From NCBI GenBank assembly GCA_030604195.1, contig JAUVWI010000006.1:1-64000 (forward strand): a stretch of 64,000 bases of DNA, written 5' to 3'. The position numbers and the translations under genes are program-made. The notes under the pieces were generated by a model that was not told the DNA's origin, ran no database searches, and saw only the letters and a list, made by a program, of their open reading frames with translations. The DNA comes from Spirochaetales bacterium. Its GTDB lineage: Bacteria > Spirochaetota > Spirochaetia > SZUA-6 > DRHE01. This document shows, one piece after another, positions 50,315 through 59,629 of the stretch (position 1 is the first letter of the stretch; each line of letters starts with the position of its first letter).

Positions 50315-50332
50315 CTAATCATCTTTCCTGCT
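50312..50332. repeat. 21-bp direct repeat, copy 1
   Basis: CATCTAATCATCTTTCCTGCT, identical to 52677-52697. Confidence 0.7.
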
Positions 50333-50566
50333 CAGTATATAACATATTTCCCCCTCATTTTATTATAATTGTATATTTAACTAAAATTGTATAATGTAGG
50401 TTCTTTAACTAATAAATAGGGACAGAACACCCCCCTTACCTGCTGGTAAAAAGAGGTAAAAGCTTCTATTTATTGGGACATTACAGATTGTGATGTCCAG
50501 TTCTGAAAAAATGGGATTGAGAAGGTAGACTGATGCCCTTATTGGCTTGATGTTGTTAGATAGAAA

Positions 50567-50851
50567 ATGGCACGGATACAAGAGATTCGACAAAGGATAA
50601 TTGATAGAGACTATTACCTTTCATCACATGCAGAGGCTGAGATAATAGAAGATAGATTAGAGCGTATGGATATCGAGAATGCTGTCCTTAAAGGAAGAAT
50701 TGAAAAAAAATTAACCCGTGATGTACGGGGTACACGGTACAGGCTTGAAGGCCCTGCAAAAGATGGAAGAACAATCCATATAATTTGTAGGTTTCAAGAG
50801 GAGGGCAGTCTTATTATAATAACAGTGTTTGCTGTAATGGAGGAAATATGA
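50567..50851 (+). CDS. DUF4258 domain protein, candidate toxin component
   Basis: YYLSSHAEAEIIEDRLERMDIENAVLKGRIEKKL...GTRYRLEGPAKDGRTIHIICRF; overlaps the next gene by 4 nt. Confidence 0.8.
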   Translation: MARIQEIRQRIIDRDYYLSSHAEAEIIEDRLERMDIENAVLKGRIEKKLTRDVRGTRYRLEGPAKDGRTIHIICRFQEEGSLIIITVFAVMEEI

Positions 50852-51072
50852 TTTGCGAATTTTGTGGGGAACAAACAGTAAAAAAGAAAGTCAAGAAACA
50901 GCACTGGCTTGATGGTAGATTATACGTTGTTGAGAATGTGGAAGCGGAAGTCTGTACTGAATGTGGCGAACGATACTACTATGCTAAAACCCTTGATACT
51001 ATTGATCGACTCCTTAAATCTGAGCACGAAGTAATAGATCGAATGGATGTCGAAGTAGTGAGCTTAAAATGA
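50848..51072 (+). CDS. YgiT-type zinc finger protein, candidate antitoxin component
   Basis: CEFCGEQTVKKKVKKQHWLDGRLYVVENVEAEVCTECGERYY (two CxxC pairs). Confidence 0.82.
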   Translation: MICEFCGEQTVKKKVKKQHWLDGRLYVVENVEAEVCTECGERYYYAKTLDTIDRLLKSEHEVIDRMDVEVVSLK

Positions 51073-51195
51073 GAAAAACCTTTTCGTTGATTTTCTATAA
51101 CACAGAATTTATCAATTGAAGGCTTTAATTACAAAATCATCTTAATAGGTATGGAGACAAAATCCGATCCGAACCACTGAATTTCACAACAGGGG

Positions 51196-52290
51196 CTAAG
51201 GCGCCGGAAGCTGGATAACATCGGTTTTTCCGGATTTTAGCAGCGTAATTCCCACAAAGCCTCTGTTTTGATTTTTATTACTGATCTCTTGATTTGCCTT
51301 ATTCAGTATTGTCAGGTTGTTTTCCTCGATGCGCTGCCTCTCCTTTTTCCAACCGGCAAGCCTTTTCTTATTGATATTGATATTACGGCTGATCTTCTTC
51401 CTTTTCACATATTCTTTACCCTCCCTGAACCCCAAATCGATCCCCAAAACAGCGCCAATAGTAATTCCAGCCACGGTACCGCCAATGGTACACAAAACAG
51501 CGACTCTTACCTCCTCCCCTACTTCTGCTTCTGCTGCTTCAAAAACTCCAAAAGCTGCACCAAACAATCCCCCTGCAGCCGACATAACTACTACACTTTC
51601 TCCAAAAGTATCCCAATTAAATTTACGTCTCTTGACCTCTTCCCATTCCTCAAGAGGTACCGGTTTCCCGGGAGGCGCCTGATAGCCCGCCAGGCCTTCA
51701 GCCGAGCCCAGTAAAGGAATAGCAGGATACGCGGTTACACTGTAAAGATTCTTTTCTTTGAAATTGTACTCGAGCCGGCCGTTCTGAACATCCAGTCTGT
51801 TCAGCCCGGCTGGTATTTTCTTCCATTCCAGCGGGGTTCTGCCCAGGTAAGAGCCATTCACTTTTATTTCTGCCACTCCCGAATAGTCTTCATCCGTGTC
51901 TATTGCCAGATAGGCGTATCCGGGCTCAAACCTGATATTGTTTGATAGACATATCTCCGCTGTCTCGATCGATCTGACCACCCGGTTTTTGTTGAGAAAA
52001 AGTAGATATCGCTTTTTTCCCAATATCTTCAGGGCAGATGCCAGATGCTCTATCGCCTTTTGATCTTCATCGAAGCGGCTCTCTTCCATGAAAGCGATCA
52101 TTTCCTCCAAAGCCCTGACAATAACCCCCGACTGAAAATATCTGTCTCCGCTTTCGAGATTTCCTTTAATGATTTTTTTATGGGTGTTGCTTATCCGTTC
52201 CTTGATTATTCCCGGATGTTTTATAATAAAGGAACGATACCTCTCTTCCACGGATCTAAGAAAACTCTCAGCCCTGCGATAGCTTGCCAA
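51196..52290 (-). pseudogene. PEGA-like domain membrane protein, C-terminal part of a frame-disrupted gene
   Basis: GVAEIKVNGSYLGRTPLEWKKIPAGLNRLDV PEGA-like segment; out-of-frame overlap with ORF 52221-52616. Confidence 0.6.
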
Positions 52291-52616
52291 CTGTTGAAAG
52301 CCGTCCTTTTCCCTGTCAGCCTGATTGTTACCTTTCCTGCATAAGACGAAACTTCTGTGATCTCAATTTGTTTCGATTGATCAAGCTGAATCCGAATATT
52401 GATACTGTCCGCAAGAAAGGGTTTTATATGATAACCTATGTTCAGCAGCTTGTTGACTATTTCTTTTGAGTACCAATTGATCTCATCAGGATCGAAAGGG
52501 TTGCTCTCCGGCACTTCGGCCACTCCGATGGTTTTAAGCTCCCCTTCGGCCGTCCTCATACTGTACTGTGCGTCTATCCGGGCCTTCTGCGCGGAAGTAA
52601 TAGTGATAATAGTCAA
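52221..52616 (-). pseudogene. N-terminal part of the same disrupted gene, apparently lacking most of its signal peptide
   Basis: Starts LTIITITSAQKARIDAQ (looks like the end of a signal peptide) right after an in-frame TGA; 70-nt out-of-frame overlap with ORF 51196-52290. Confidence 0.55.
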
Positions 52617-52676
52617 TCAAGAATCGTGCACGGAATCGAAAGATAGTATCAACTGTGGCTACCATTATTAATCATC

Positions 52677-52697
52677 CATCTAATCATCTTTCCTGCT
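52677..52697. repeat. 21-bp direct repeat, copy 2
   Basis: CATCTAATCATCTTTCCTGCT, identical to 50312-50332. Confidence 0.7.
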
Positions 52698-52743
52698 GGA
52701 CAAATTGGTTCTTTTTTAGTAAATTACCATCATAATTTATCCA

Positions 52744-52815
52744 GGCGCCGTACCCAAGCGGTAAGGGGGAGGTCTGCAAAACCTTTATGCACCGGTTCGA
52801 ATCCGGTCGGCGCCT
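52744..52815 (+). tRNA. tRNA-Cys (GCA)
   Basis: Acceptor GGCGCCG/CGGCGCC, anticodon loop CTGCAAA (GCA), T-arm CCGGTTCGAATCCGG; followed by a T-run. Confidence 0.96.
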
Positions 52816-52822
52816 TTTTTTC

Positions 52823-53692
52823 TTAAAGATCAAAAAAGCTCATTAAAAAGCGTTCCACCCCCATCTCTTCATTTGAGAAAAGGGTCATTGCCCTGGCATA
52901 GGCAGCCACATCACTTTCAGCATTGCGCATAACCACCGGGAAGCCGACTCTCTTCAAGAGAGGAATATCATTCCGCCAGTCGCCAAAGAAGAGCATCTCG
53001 TCAATGGTTAAACCATACTCAGCCAGCAGACGGCTGCTTCCCCGGAACTTGGAAAGAGACCGCGAACGGAAGACTAAGTAAAACGATTCCTGGATGGGCT
53101 GCGGAGAGAGAAAGCAGGCAATTTCCGGCTGCATCCGGTTGCAAAGGCTCTCTTTGACTTTCATCAAAGCCATTTCTTCCGGCCAGGGAATAACTACATG
53201 GGTGGTTCTTTTAAGCGAAGCCTTCTCAGGGGGTGAATCGAGCTTTTCCGACCAATAACTATAATGTTTTTCCTCAACACCACTACGGAAAAAAATAACA
53301 TCATCGTCAATAAGGAATAAAGGCAGAGAGGTACACTTTAAAACCGAGCGTACAAAATCCGCAGAGAGCAGGCTCCCCTCATCCCACAATACCCTGCCCC
53401 GGTCTTTAATTACCGCCCCATCCAGACACACCATGGGTACCTCTAATGCGGAGAAAGTTATATCGGTTAAATTCAGAGTCTTGCCGGTAACGGGGAAAAA
53501 GAGAATATTACGCTTTTCCATCCTGGCAAGAACATCAAAAAACCGGGCGGTCAGTTCTTTACTGGCGGGGAGCAGAGTGCCGTCAAGATCACTGCCCACT
53601 GCTTTGGGAACCGGGGTTTCTGTTAAAAAACAATCACTCGCCTTAAACAGGCTCGCCTTAAATAGGCTCTCCGGAGTGGTGCTGGAATTCAT
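52823..53692 (-). CDS. HAD-IIB family hydrolase
   Basis: VGSDLDGTLLPASKELTARF; FFPVTGKTLN; LLFGDWRNDIPLLKRVGFPVVMRNAE. Confidence 0.85.
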   Translation of the reverse strand: MNSSTTPESLFKASLFKASDCFLTETPVPKAVGSDLDGTLLPASKELTARFFDVLARMEKRNILFFPVTGKTLNLTDITFSALEVPMVCLDGAVIKDRGRVLWDEGSLLSADFVRSVLKCTSLPLFLIDDDVIFFRSGVEEKHYSYWSEKLDSPPEKASLKRTTHVVIPWPEEMALMKVKESLCNRMQPEIACFLSPQPIQESFYLVFRSRSLSKFRGSSRLLAEYGLTIDEMLFFGDWRNDIPLLKRVGFPVVMRNAESDVAAYARAMTLFSNEEMGVERFLMSFFDL

Positions 53693-55011
53693 TCCAGATC
53701 GATATGGCGGCTTTTAAATTTTTCCTTTTCCGCTTCTTCCTCCGGAGAGAGGGCCTCTCCCTTTTTAACGCCAACCATCATCAGCAGTGCGAAAAGGAAA
53801 AAAACAATCGAATAGGGAAAAAGCGAGATCATGCCAAAGCGATCGGTTACAAATCCTGCCAGGGGAGGTGAAACCATCTGTCCCAGGGAGGAGAAGAAGT
53901 AATAGAGACCGGTATAGGTCCCTATCCTGGCAGCGCTGGCCAGCTCCCAGACAATTGTAATGGAGTTGACGTTGATAAAGGCCCAGGCAATCCCGGCCAA
54001 TGAAAAGAGCAGATAGAGCAGAGGAATTGATCGTACAAAGAATACTACGCAGAGAACCAGAATAAAGAGAACAAGCCCGATAAATATAGTCTTTCTGCGT
54101 CCCAGGCGGGTACCGATAAAGCCGGCCGGCAGAGCAGAAATCACAAAAAAGAGGGAAATCGAGGTTAAAATACGGGCGGCTGCACTCTCTTTAATAGCCA
54201 GAACCTTCACACCATAGGTCGTAAACCAGGTTTCCATGGAGTTGAATGCGGCAAACCAGAAAAAGATGGCAGCCATAATAAAGAGTACGGACCATTCTTT
54301 TTCCCGGAATATATCTTTTACTGAATTAATGATACCTGGTTCCTTTCCCTTTTTTTCCGGTTTGACTGACCGCGGTTCACGAATAAAGATTAAAAGAACG
54401 ATCAGCGCCAGGACCATTACGCCGGCTGCGGTTACAAAGGGAATGGGAACGCCCAGATCATAGAGAAAACTGCCCACCAGATAGGCCAGTATGGAACCGA
54501 CACCGCCCATTAAATTGATAACACCATTAGCCTTACTGCGGAATCTCGAGGGAGTAACATCCGGCATCAGAGAGACCACGGGCGCCCGGTAGAGCGCCAT
54601 GGCAATATTAAAGAGCATGATAATAATAAAGAGGGGAAGCAATCCCGATGCAAGCTGCAGCCTGCCGATAAGCGGCAGGGTAAGTTCAACCGCAGTCCCG
54701 GCCGGCCGATCCCGGAAATAGGGAATCAGCATAAAAAAGAGAGCTGCCAGGGGAATACCCAGCGCTATGTAGGGCATTCTCCGCCCCAGCCTGGTATTGG
54801 TTTTATCACTCAAGGCCCCTATCAAGGGCTGGATAATAATCGCCGCCCAGTTATCTACGGTCATAATAAAACCGATAATCATGGCGCTGCTTATGTATTT
54901 CCCTAAGAAAATAGGCACATAGGCATTATAAAGAGCCCAGCACATGGCAGTGGTAAAAAAACCCAGTCCGATTACAAAGGTTTTTCCATAGTTCAGGCGG
55001 TCTATTTTCAT
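53689..55011 (-). CDS. MFS transporter (GPH/sugar-symporter-like)
   Basis: 12-TM pattern; PLIGALSDKTNTRLGRRMPYIALGIPLAALFF motif. Confidence 0.9.
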   Translation of the reverse strand: MKIDRLNYGKTFVIGLGFFTTAMCWALYNAYVPIFLGKYISSAMIIGFIMTVDNWAAIIIQPLIGALSDKTNTRLGRRMPYIALGIPLAALFFMLIPYFRDRPAGTAVELTLPLIGRLQLASGLLPLFIIIMLFNIAMALYRAPVVSLMPDVTPSRFRSKANGVINLMGGVGSILAYLVGSFLYDLGVPIPFVTAAGVMVLALIVLLIFIREPRSVKPEKKGKEPGIINSVKDIFREKEWSVLFIMAAIFFWFAAFNSMETWFTTYGVKVLAIKESAAARILTSISLFFVISALPAGFIGTRLGRRKTIFIGLVLFILVLCVVFFVRSIPLLYLLFSLAGIAWAFINVNSITIVWELASAARIGTYTGLYYFFSSLGQMVSPPLAGFVTDRFGMISLFPYSIVFFLFALLMMVGVKKGEALSPEEEAEKEKFKSRHIDLE

Positions 55012-55144
55012 GAATTTCCTCTTGGATCATCCTACCTGAAAGAGATTTTATAAGTCAAGGTAGGAATTATCCTACTTAACATTGACAATACCTTTCCCGA
55101 TTTATATACTAGCATTAATTTTACCTGTTCTGTTAGGGAATTAC

Positions 55145-56365
55145 ATGGCGAATCCGCTTCAGCTCTCTATTGTTAACTTCAGAAAAAACTCATATATCAT
55201 CATTGAGGGTAAACAGCATGCCACAAACTTCTATATTATACGCAGCGGAAAAGTGCAGATAAGCAAAGAGGTTGAGGTAGTAGAGGAAGAAGGGGGCAAT
55301 ATTTTGGGTCCCGGAGATTTTTTCGGAGTTGTTTCCACCATGTCATCTCACAGCCATATTGAAACCGCAATGGCTCTTACGGATGTCTCGATGATCTCAG
55401 TACAGAGAGATCAATACGATCAGCTCATTGAACGTAACACCCCGATTGCTATGAAGATCATCCAGGCTTTCTCCCGGAGAATGCGCTATCTTGACGACGC
55501 CATGACCAGGCTCGCCTTTAAGAGCACTGCCAAGGAAGATACCTCACATCTCTTCAAGGTAGCTGAATATTATGCCCGGCAGAGCCAGTACAACCAGGCT
55601 TATTACGCCTACTACCGCTATATTCAGTACTGTCCGCAGGGCGCGCAGGTAAATATTGCCAAAGAAAGAATGGCTAAAATACACCCCTATGCCAGGGCTG
55701 TCTATCTTGACAAGAGTAAGGCCGAATTCAACCGCGTTTATCCCAAAAACACCATGATCTGCAGTGAGGGTGAACCGGGGGACGAACTCTTTATTATTCA
55801 GAAAGGCAGTGTCAAGATTACCAAGATAGTAGAGGATAATGAAGTACTCTTAGCTATACTTAAAGGCGGTGACATTTTCGGCGAGATGGCATTGCTGGAA
55901 AATAAACCGCGGGCTGCCACAGTAATTGCTCATGAAGACGTTCATGTTATGGCTGTTAACCGCGCTAATTTCGCCCGCATGGTACAGAGTCAGCCTCAGT
56001 TAATTACCCGCCTTACCACGCTGCTGGCTGAACGTATATGGATGATCTACCGGCAACTCTCCAACACGATTATGGAAAATCCCCTGGGGAGGTTATATGA
56101 CCGGTTATGGCTGGAGCTGGAAAAGAACCGAATACAAGCCGACAAAGGCACTCCCTATACCTTTGAATTCGGCCCCAAGGTACTGATCAATATGGTAGGT
56201 TTGCCTGCCGACCAGGGCAACGCCCTGACACGTAAGCTTTTCGACAATAAAAAAATCAAGATAGTTGATGACCACATCTTTGTTTCAGATAGTGAAGAGA
56301 TCAAAAAGCAGGCTGAGTATCACCGTAAAATGGAAAGAATCCAGAAAGCCAGACAGGGCAAATAG
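55145..56365 (+). CDS. Crp/Fnr-like protein with two cyclic-nucleotide-binding-like domains
   Basis: Two cNMP-like domains (YIIEGKQHATNFYIIRSGKVQISKE; MICSEGEPGDELFIIQKGSVKITKI...GDIFGEMALLENKPRAATVIA); start at MANPLQLS. Confidence 0.88.
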   Translation: MANPLQLSIVNFRKNSYIIIEGKQHATNFYIIRSGKVQISKEVEVVEEEGGNILGPGDFFGVVSTMSSHSHIETAMALTDVSMISVQRDQYDQLIERNTPIAMKIIQAFSRRMRYLDDAMTRLAFKSTAKEDTSHLFKVAEYYARQSQYNQAYYAYYRYIQYCPQGAQVNIAKERMAKIHPYARAVYLDKSKAEFNRVYPKNTMICSEGEPGDELFIIQKGSVKITKIVEDNEVLLAILKGGDIFGEMALLENKPRAATVIAHEDVHVMAVNRANFARMVQSQPQLITRLTTLLAERIWMIYRQLSNTIMENPLGRLYDRLWLELEKNRIQADKGTPYTFEFGPKVLINMVGLPADQGNALTRKLFDNKKIKIVDDHIFVSDSEEIKKQAEYHRKMERIQKARQGK

Positions 56366-56371
56366 TTTTTC

Positions 56372-58063
56372 TTAATAAATTCCCTGAATATAAATATCCG
56401 ACCAATTCGAACTGTAGCTGTGCAGGTTTCCTGTTGCTTCTTCGTGCAGGTTCTGCAGGCTTGGCACATCGAGCCGATAGACCGCCCTGCCGTCCGCTTT
56501 CATCTGTTTAAGATTTACCAGCCCTTTGGCAAAGGCTATATGGGCGAAATCGAGATTGCCGAAATAATATTCACGCGGGGTTACGCTTTCCGCCAGGTCT
56601 ACCGGCAACTCAAAATTCTGCTCTTTTGATTTATCACCTAAAAACGGGTCCACCGGCAACCAGCCGATATTTTCAATATAGCACTCCGCCCAATAATGCT
56701 TGCTGCTTTTCCGGTTTCTGCCAATAATATAGCCTGCCACCGGCCTGGTGGGGATACCGGCGCTCCGGCTTAAAGCGCAGAAGAGGATTGAATAGATATA
56801 GGAATCACCCTCTTTACTATCGATAGCCTTAATGACATCCCTCTCCTCCGGATTTTCAATAAACGATAAGCGCGCTAAAACCCACCGGTAGATAGTCCGC
56901 GCCTGAAAATAGGGGGTTTTTATGTTTCCGATTATCGCCCTGCTCAGCTTAATTATTCGTTCATCCGCCGAAGGCACTAACATATCCGGGGCGGTATACT
57001 TTTTATAGAGCCGCCGGTTCTGGTCATAGCTTCGGGAAAGATTGTCCGTATTGACCTTAGTGGCTACGGAATAACGGTCAAACATGATATCCTGAACGAC
57101 CCGGTAATTCCGTCCGTTCTCCAGCTCGCTTAATAGAAAAAGCCTGGTCGTGTTTACCTGGTCAAAGAGAGCTTCAGGCTCCTGGGCTACTAATTGTATT
57201 TCCCGCTGCTCCGGTGACTCGATGACCTGGGGGAGCCACAGGTAGAGGCTATTTTCCGCTTCACTGACAATATTATCTATTTCAACATAATACTTCAGAT
57301 GGTAGGTCCGCTTATCGGGAAAAAGCTTGGTTCCCGATTCACCCTCCACCTCAAAGTAAAGGGCATTGCTTTGACCCTTATCAGTGATCACTAAAAGCTG
57401 ACCTGAGGAAGCGCCGTCAGGCACCCGCACCCTGATTTCATGATCGCTCCAATCTTCATAGTCCTGATCATAATCCCAGGCGGGTATCAGGGTTGCCAAC
57501 TCCTCCTGGTGGTAATCGCTCAGCTCATCACCCGAGATCCAGGTGAAAAAAACCCTGGAATCGCCTCTGTTCAGCCCGAAATTCATACCTTCCACGATTT
57601 GAAGATTACCAATCTCTCCCCTGGCCAGGCTTAAAGCACGTATATAAGGTTCCCCTGCTTTTCTCGGTCCCGAGAGCAGCTTGGGAATTTGTTCACGGTT
57701 GGTAAAGAGATATCTCCTGCTCTTGCCGTTCCTGGTGACAACCTGAACTAATCCTGAGTTAATTTCTTCAGGGATCCTCAAGCTGATAGTCGAATCCGTC
57801 CATTCAAGGTAGCTGGAAGAAACCGGAGGGTAGCCGGATATTCTTACCTCGCCACCGTTACGGCTCGCCCCAAAATACCTCCCCCTTATTACCATAACTT
57901 CTCCCGGAGCGCCGATTTTCGGAGTAATGGCCTCTATTACCGGAGGCCTCCCCGTTACCCGTGAACTCAATAATAGAATGGCAATAAGCAGCAAAAACAC
58001 ACCTGATAGAATAAATTCCTGCCTGCCAAAGGTTTTTTTAGAGGATTTGTCTTTCACTTTCAT
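56372..58063 (-). CDS. Transglutaminase-like protein with IPT/TIG-like N-terminal domains
   Basis: APGEVMVIRGRYFGASRNGGEVRISG (TIG); CALSRSAGIPTRPVAGYIIG...HYWAECYIENIGWLPVDP (transglutaminase core C/H/D). Confidence 0.87.
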   Translation of the reverse strand: MKVKDKSSKKTFGRQEFILSGVFLLLIAILLLSSRVTGRPPVIEAITPKIGAPGEVMVIRGRYFGASRNGGEVRISGYPPVSSSYLEWTDSTISLRIPEEINSGLVQVVTRNGKSRRYLFTNREQIPKLLSGPRKAGEPYIRALSLARGEIGNLQIVEGMNFGLNRGDSRVFFTWISGDELSDYHQEELATLIPAWDYDQDYEDWSDHEIRVRVPDGASSGQLLVITDKGQSNALYFEVEGESGTKLFPDKRTYHLKYYVEIDNIVSEAENSLYLWLPQVIESPEQREIQLVAQEPEALFDQVNTTRLFLLSELENGRNYRVVQDIMFDRYSVATKVNTDNLSRSYDQNRRLYKKYTAPDMLVPSADERIIKLSRAIIGNIKTPYFQARTIYRWVLARLSFIENPEERDVIKAIDSKEGDSYIYSILFCALSRSAGIPTRPVAGYIIGRNRKSSKHYWAECYIENIGWLPVDPFLGDKSKEQNFELPVDLAESVTPREYYFGNLDFAHIAFAKGLVNLKQMKADGRAVYRLDVPSLQNLHEEATGNLHSYSSNWSDIYIQGIY

Positions 58064-58555
58064 TTAATCGGCTGATTTCTCCAGCAGGTCCTTATATGAA
58101 AGGATCTCAATCTCCAGCTGGATATTAAAACTTTTGGGTAATCTTTTAGAAACACCCAGGGGGAAAAACAGGACCTTTTCACCCAGAGAAATGGGAATAC
58201 TCTTTACAGTGCTTAGATATTTTACCTCACTCTCGGCCATTTCCGAGAGCAGAACCTCTCCCTGAGCCACCAGCAGCAGCTTGCCGTTTTCCTGCCAGTA
58301 GGGAGTAAGCACAACGAAAATGCGAATATTTTCTCCAAGTAATTTAACCGCAATAGATCTTCCGGGAATTGTCAATTTACTGCTCTGCATGTTCCATTCC
58401 TGCTCTGCACCCGGGGGGAGCACTGTGGCAATAATATTCAACTGTAAAGCTTTATCCAAAATCGGACGGAGAGCTTCCTCCAGTTCGATCTCCTGGGCAT
58501 TGCCTCTGAAAATAGCCATAACTAACAAAATCAGGACGGAAATTCGCTTTACCAT
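58064..58555 (-). CDS. Hypothetical secreted protein
   Basis: Signal peptide MVKRISVLILLVMAIFRGNAQE; overlaps the anti-sigma gene. Confidence 0.7.
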   Translation of the reverse strand: MVKRISVLILLVMAIFRGNAQEIELEEALRPILDKALQLNIIATVLPPGAEQEWNMQSSKLTIPGRSIAVKLLGENIRIFVVLTPYWQENGKLLLVAQGEVLLSEMAESEVKYLSTVKSIPISLGEKVLFFPLGVSKRLPKSFNIQLEIEILSYKDLLEKSAD

Positions 58556-59100
58556 GGCTTATCCCGCTTATACTCCGCTGCCCGGAACATTTCCGCCTCG
58601 CCAACCACAAAAAATTTCGGCTCTTTGGGCAGCTGAATAATAATTTCCTGCCTGCTGCCGTTCAACTCCAGAGATTTCAGAATACGTTCCAGATCATCAA
58701 TGGGAGCTGTAACCAATACTTCCGAGCTGCCTGAAGGCTGGGTGCGAATGCTCATAATGCGGTAATCAGTACGCAATGACAGAAGCAGAGTGGAAAAGCC
58801 CAAAATTATCATCAGCAGAACTGCCGCTGCCGCCGCAGGCAGGGGTAGCGCAACCCGCCTTCTCCAAAAGGACACCTGCTGCCTGCTAATGAGTCCGGCC
58901 AGATAGGAGCGGCCTCTTTCCTGGGAATCGCGAAAATCAGGAGCAGCTTCTAAAGCAAGCTGTTCCCTGGTAAAGATCATTTCATCTAATTTATGCTTAC
59001 AGGAAAGACAGAGGGTTAAATGCTCTTCAATTACTTTCTTCCATGGACCCTCTACCTCGTTATCCAGGTATGCGGAAAGAGTTTCACCGCCAGGACACAT
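58549..59100 (-). CDS. Zinc-finger anti-sigma factor
   Basis: MCPGGETLSAYLDNEVEGPWKKVIEEHLTLCLSCKHKL (ZAS HX3CX2C) plus one TM; start at MCPGG. Confidence 0.85.
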   Translation of the reverse strand: MCPGGETLSAYLDNEVEGPWKKVIEEHLTLCLSCKHKLDEMIFTREQLALEAAPDFRDSQERGRSYLAGLISRQQVSFWRRRVALPLPAAAAAVLLMIILGFSTLLLSLRTDYRIMSIRTQPSGSSEVLVTAPIDDLERILKSLELNGSRQEIIIQLPKEPKFFVVGEAEMFRAAEYKRDKPW

Positions 59101-59629
59101 GCTCTGTTTCCTCTTTAAGTATTTGCGCCAGACGCTGCCGCGCCCTAAAAACCCTGATCTTGACATTTCCCTCACTGATACCAAGTATGGCACCGATTTC
59201 TTTATAGTTCAAGCCTGCGTACTCCTTTAAAACAACTGCCATGCGCAAACGATACGGAATTTTATCTAAAGCTCGCTGAATACGTTTTATTGTTTCTTGC
59301 TTAATATATTCATGCTCACTGGAAGCTGCTGCAAGAGGGACTGTCTTTTTGAATTTCTCAAAGGCTTTCCTTTGCCTGGATTTCTTTTTCTCATAATTGA
59401 GGGAAATATTTTTAACCACGCGGATCAGCCAGTATTTGGTTTGATTAATATCCGGCAGCGGTTTTTTCCTCTCAAAATATTTAATAAAGGCTTCATGGCA
59501 GAGATCCTCAGCCTGCTCCGCATCTCCGGTAATATGATAGGCCAGTTTATGGATTAATGGGTAAAGGGTTTCATATGCCTCTTCGAAAAGTACCTGATCG
59601 ATTTTCACCCTGCCTGCTTCTTGCGCCAC
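59084..59629 (-). CDS. RNA polymerase ECF-type sigma factor
   Basis: sigma2 (AEDLCHEAFIKYFERKKPL) and sigma4 (YKEIGAILGISEGNVKIRVFRARQRLAQIL). Confidence 0.93.
   Translation of the reverse strand: MAQEAGRVKIDQVLFEEAYETLYPLIHKLAYHITGDAEQAEDLCHEAFIKYFERKKPLPDINQTKYWLIRVVKNISLNYEKKKSRQRKAFEKFKKTVPLAAASSEHEYIKQETIKRIQRALDKIPYRLRMAVVLKEYAGLNYKEIGAILGISEGNVKIRVFRARQRLAQILKEETEHVSWR

Noticed and set aside
50397-50520. Possible REP/RAYT-type mobile element remnant (AATAGGGACAGAACACCCCCC and nearby GGACAT...ATGTCC inverted repeat)
   Set aside because: No Y1 transposase ORF is present and no second copy was seen in the window; too little evidence to call an element.
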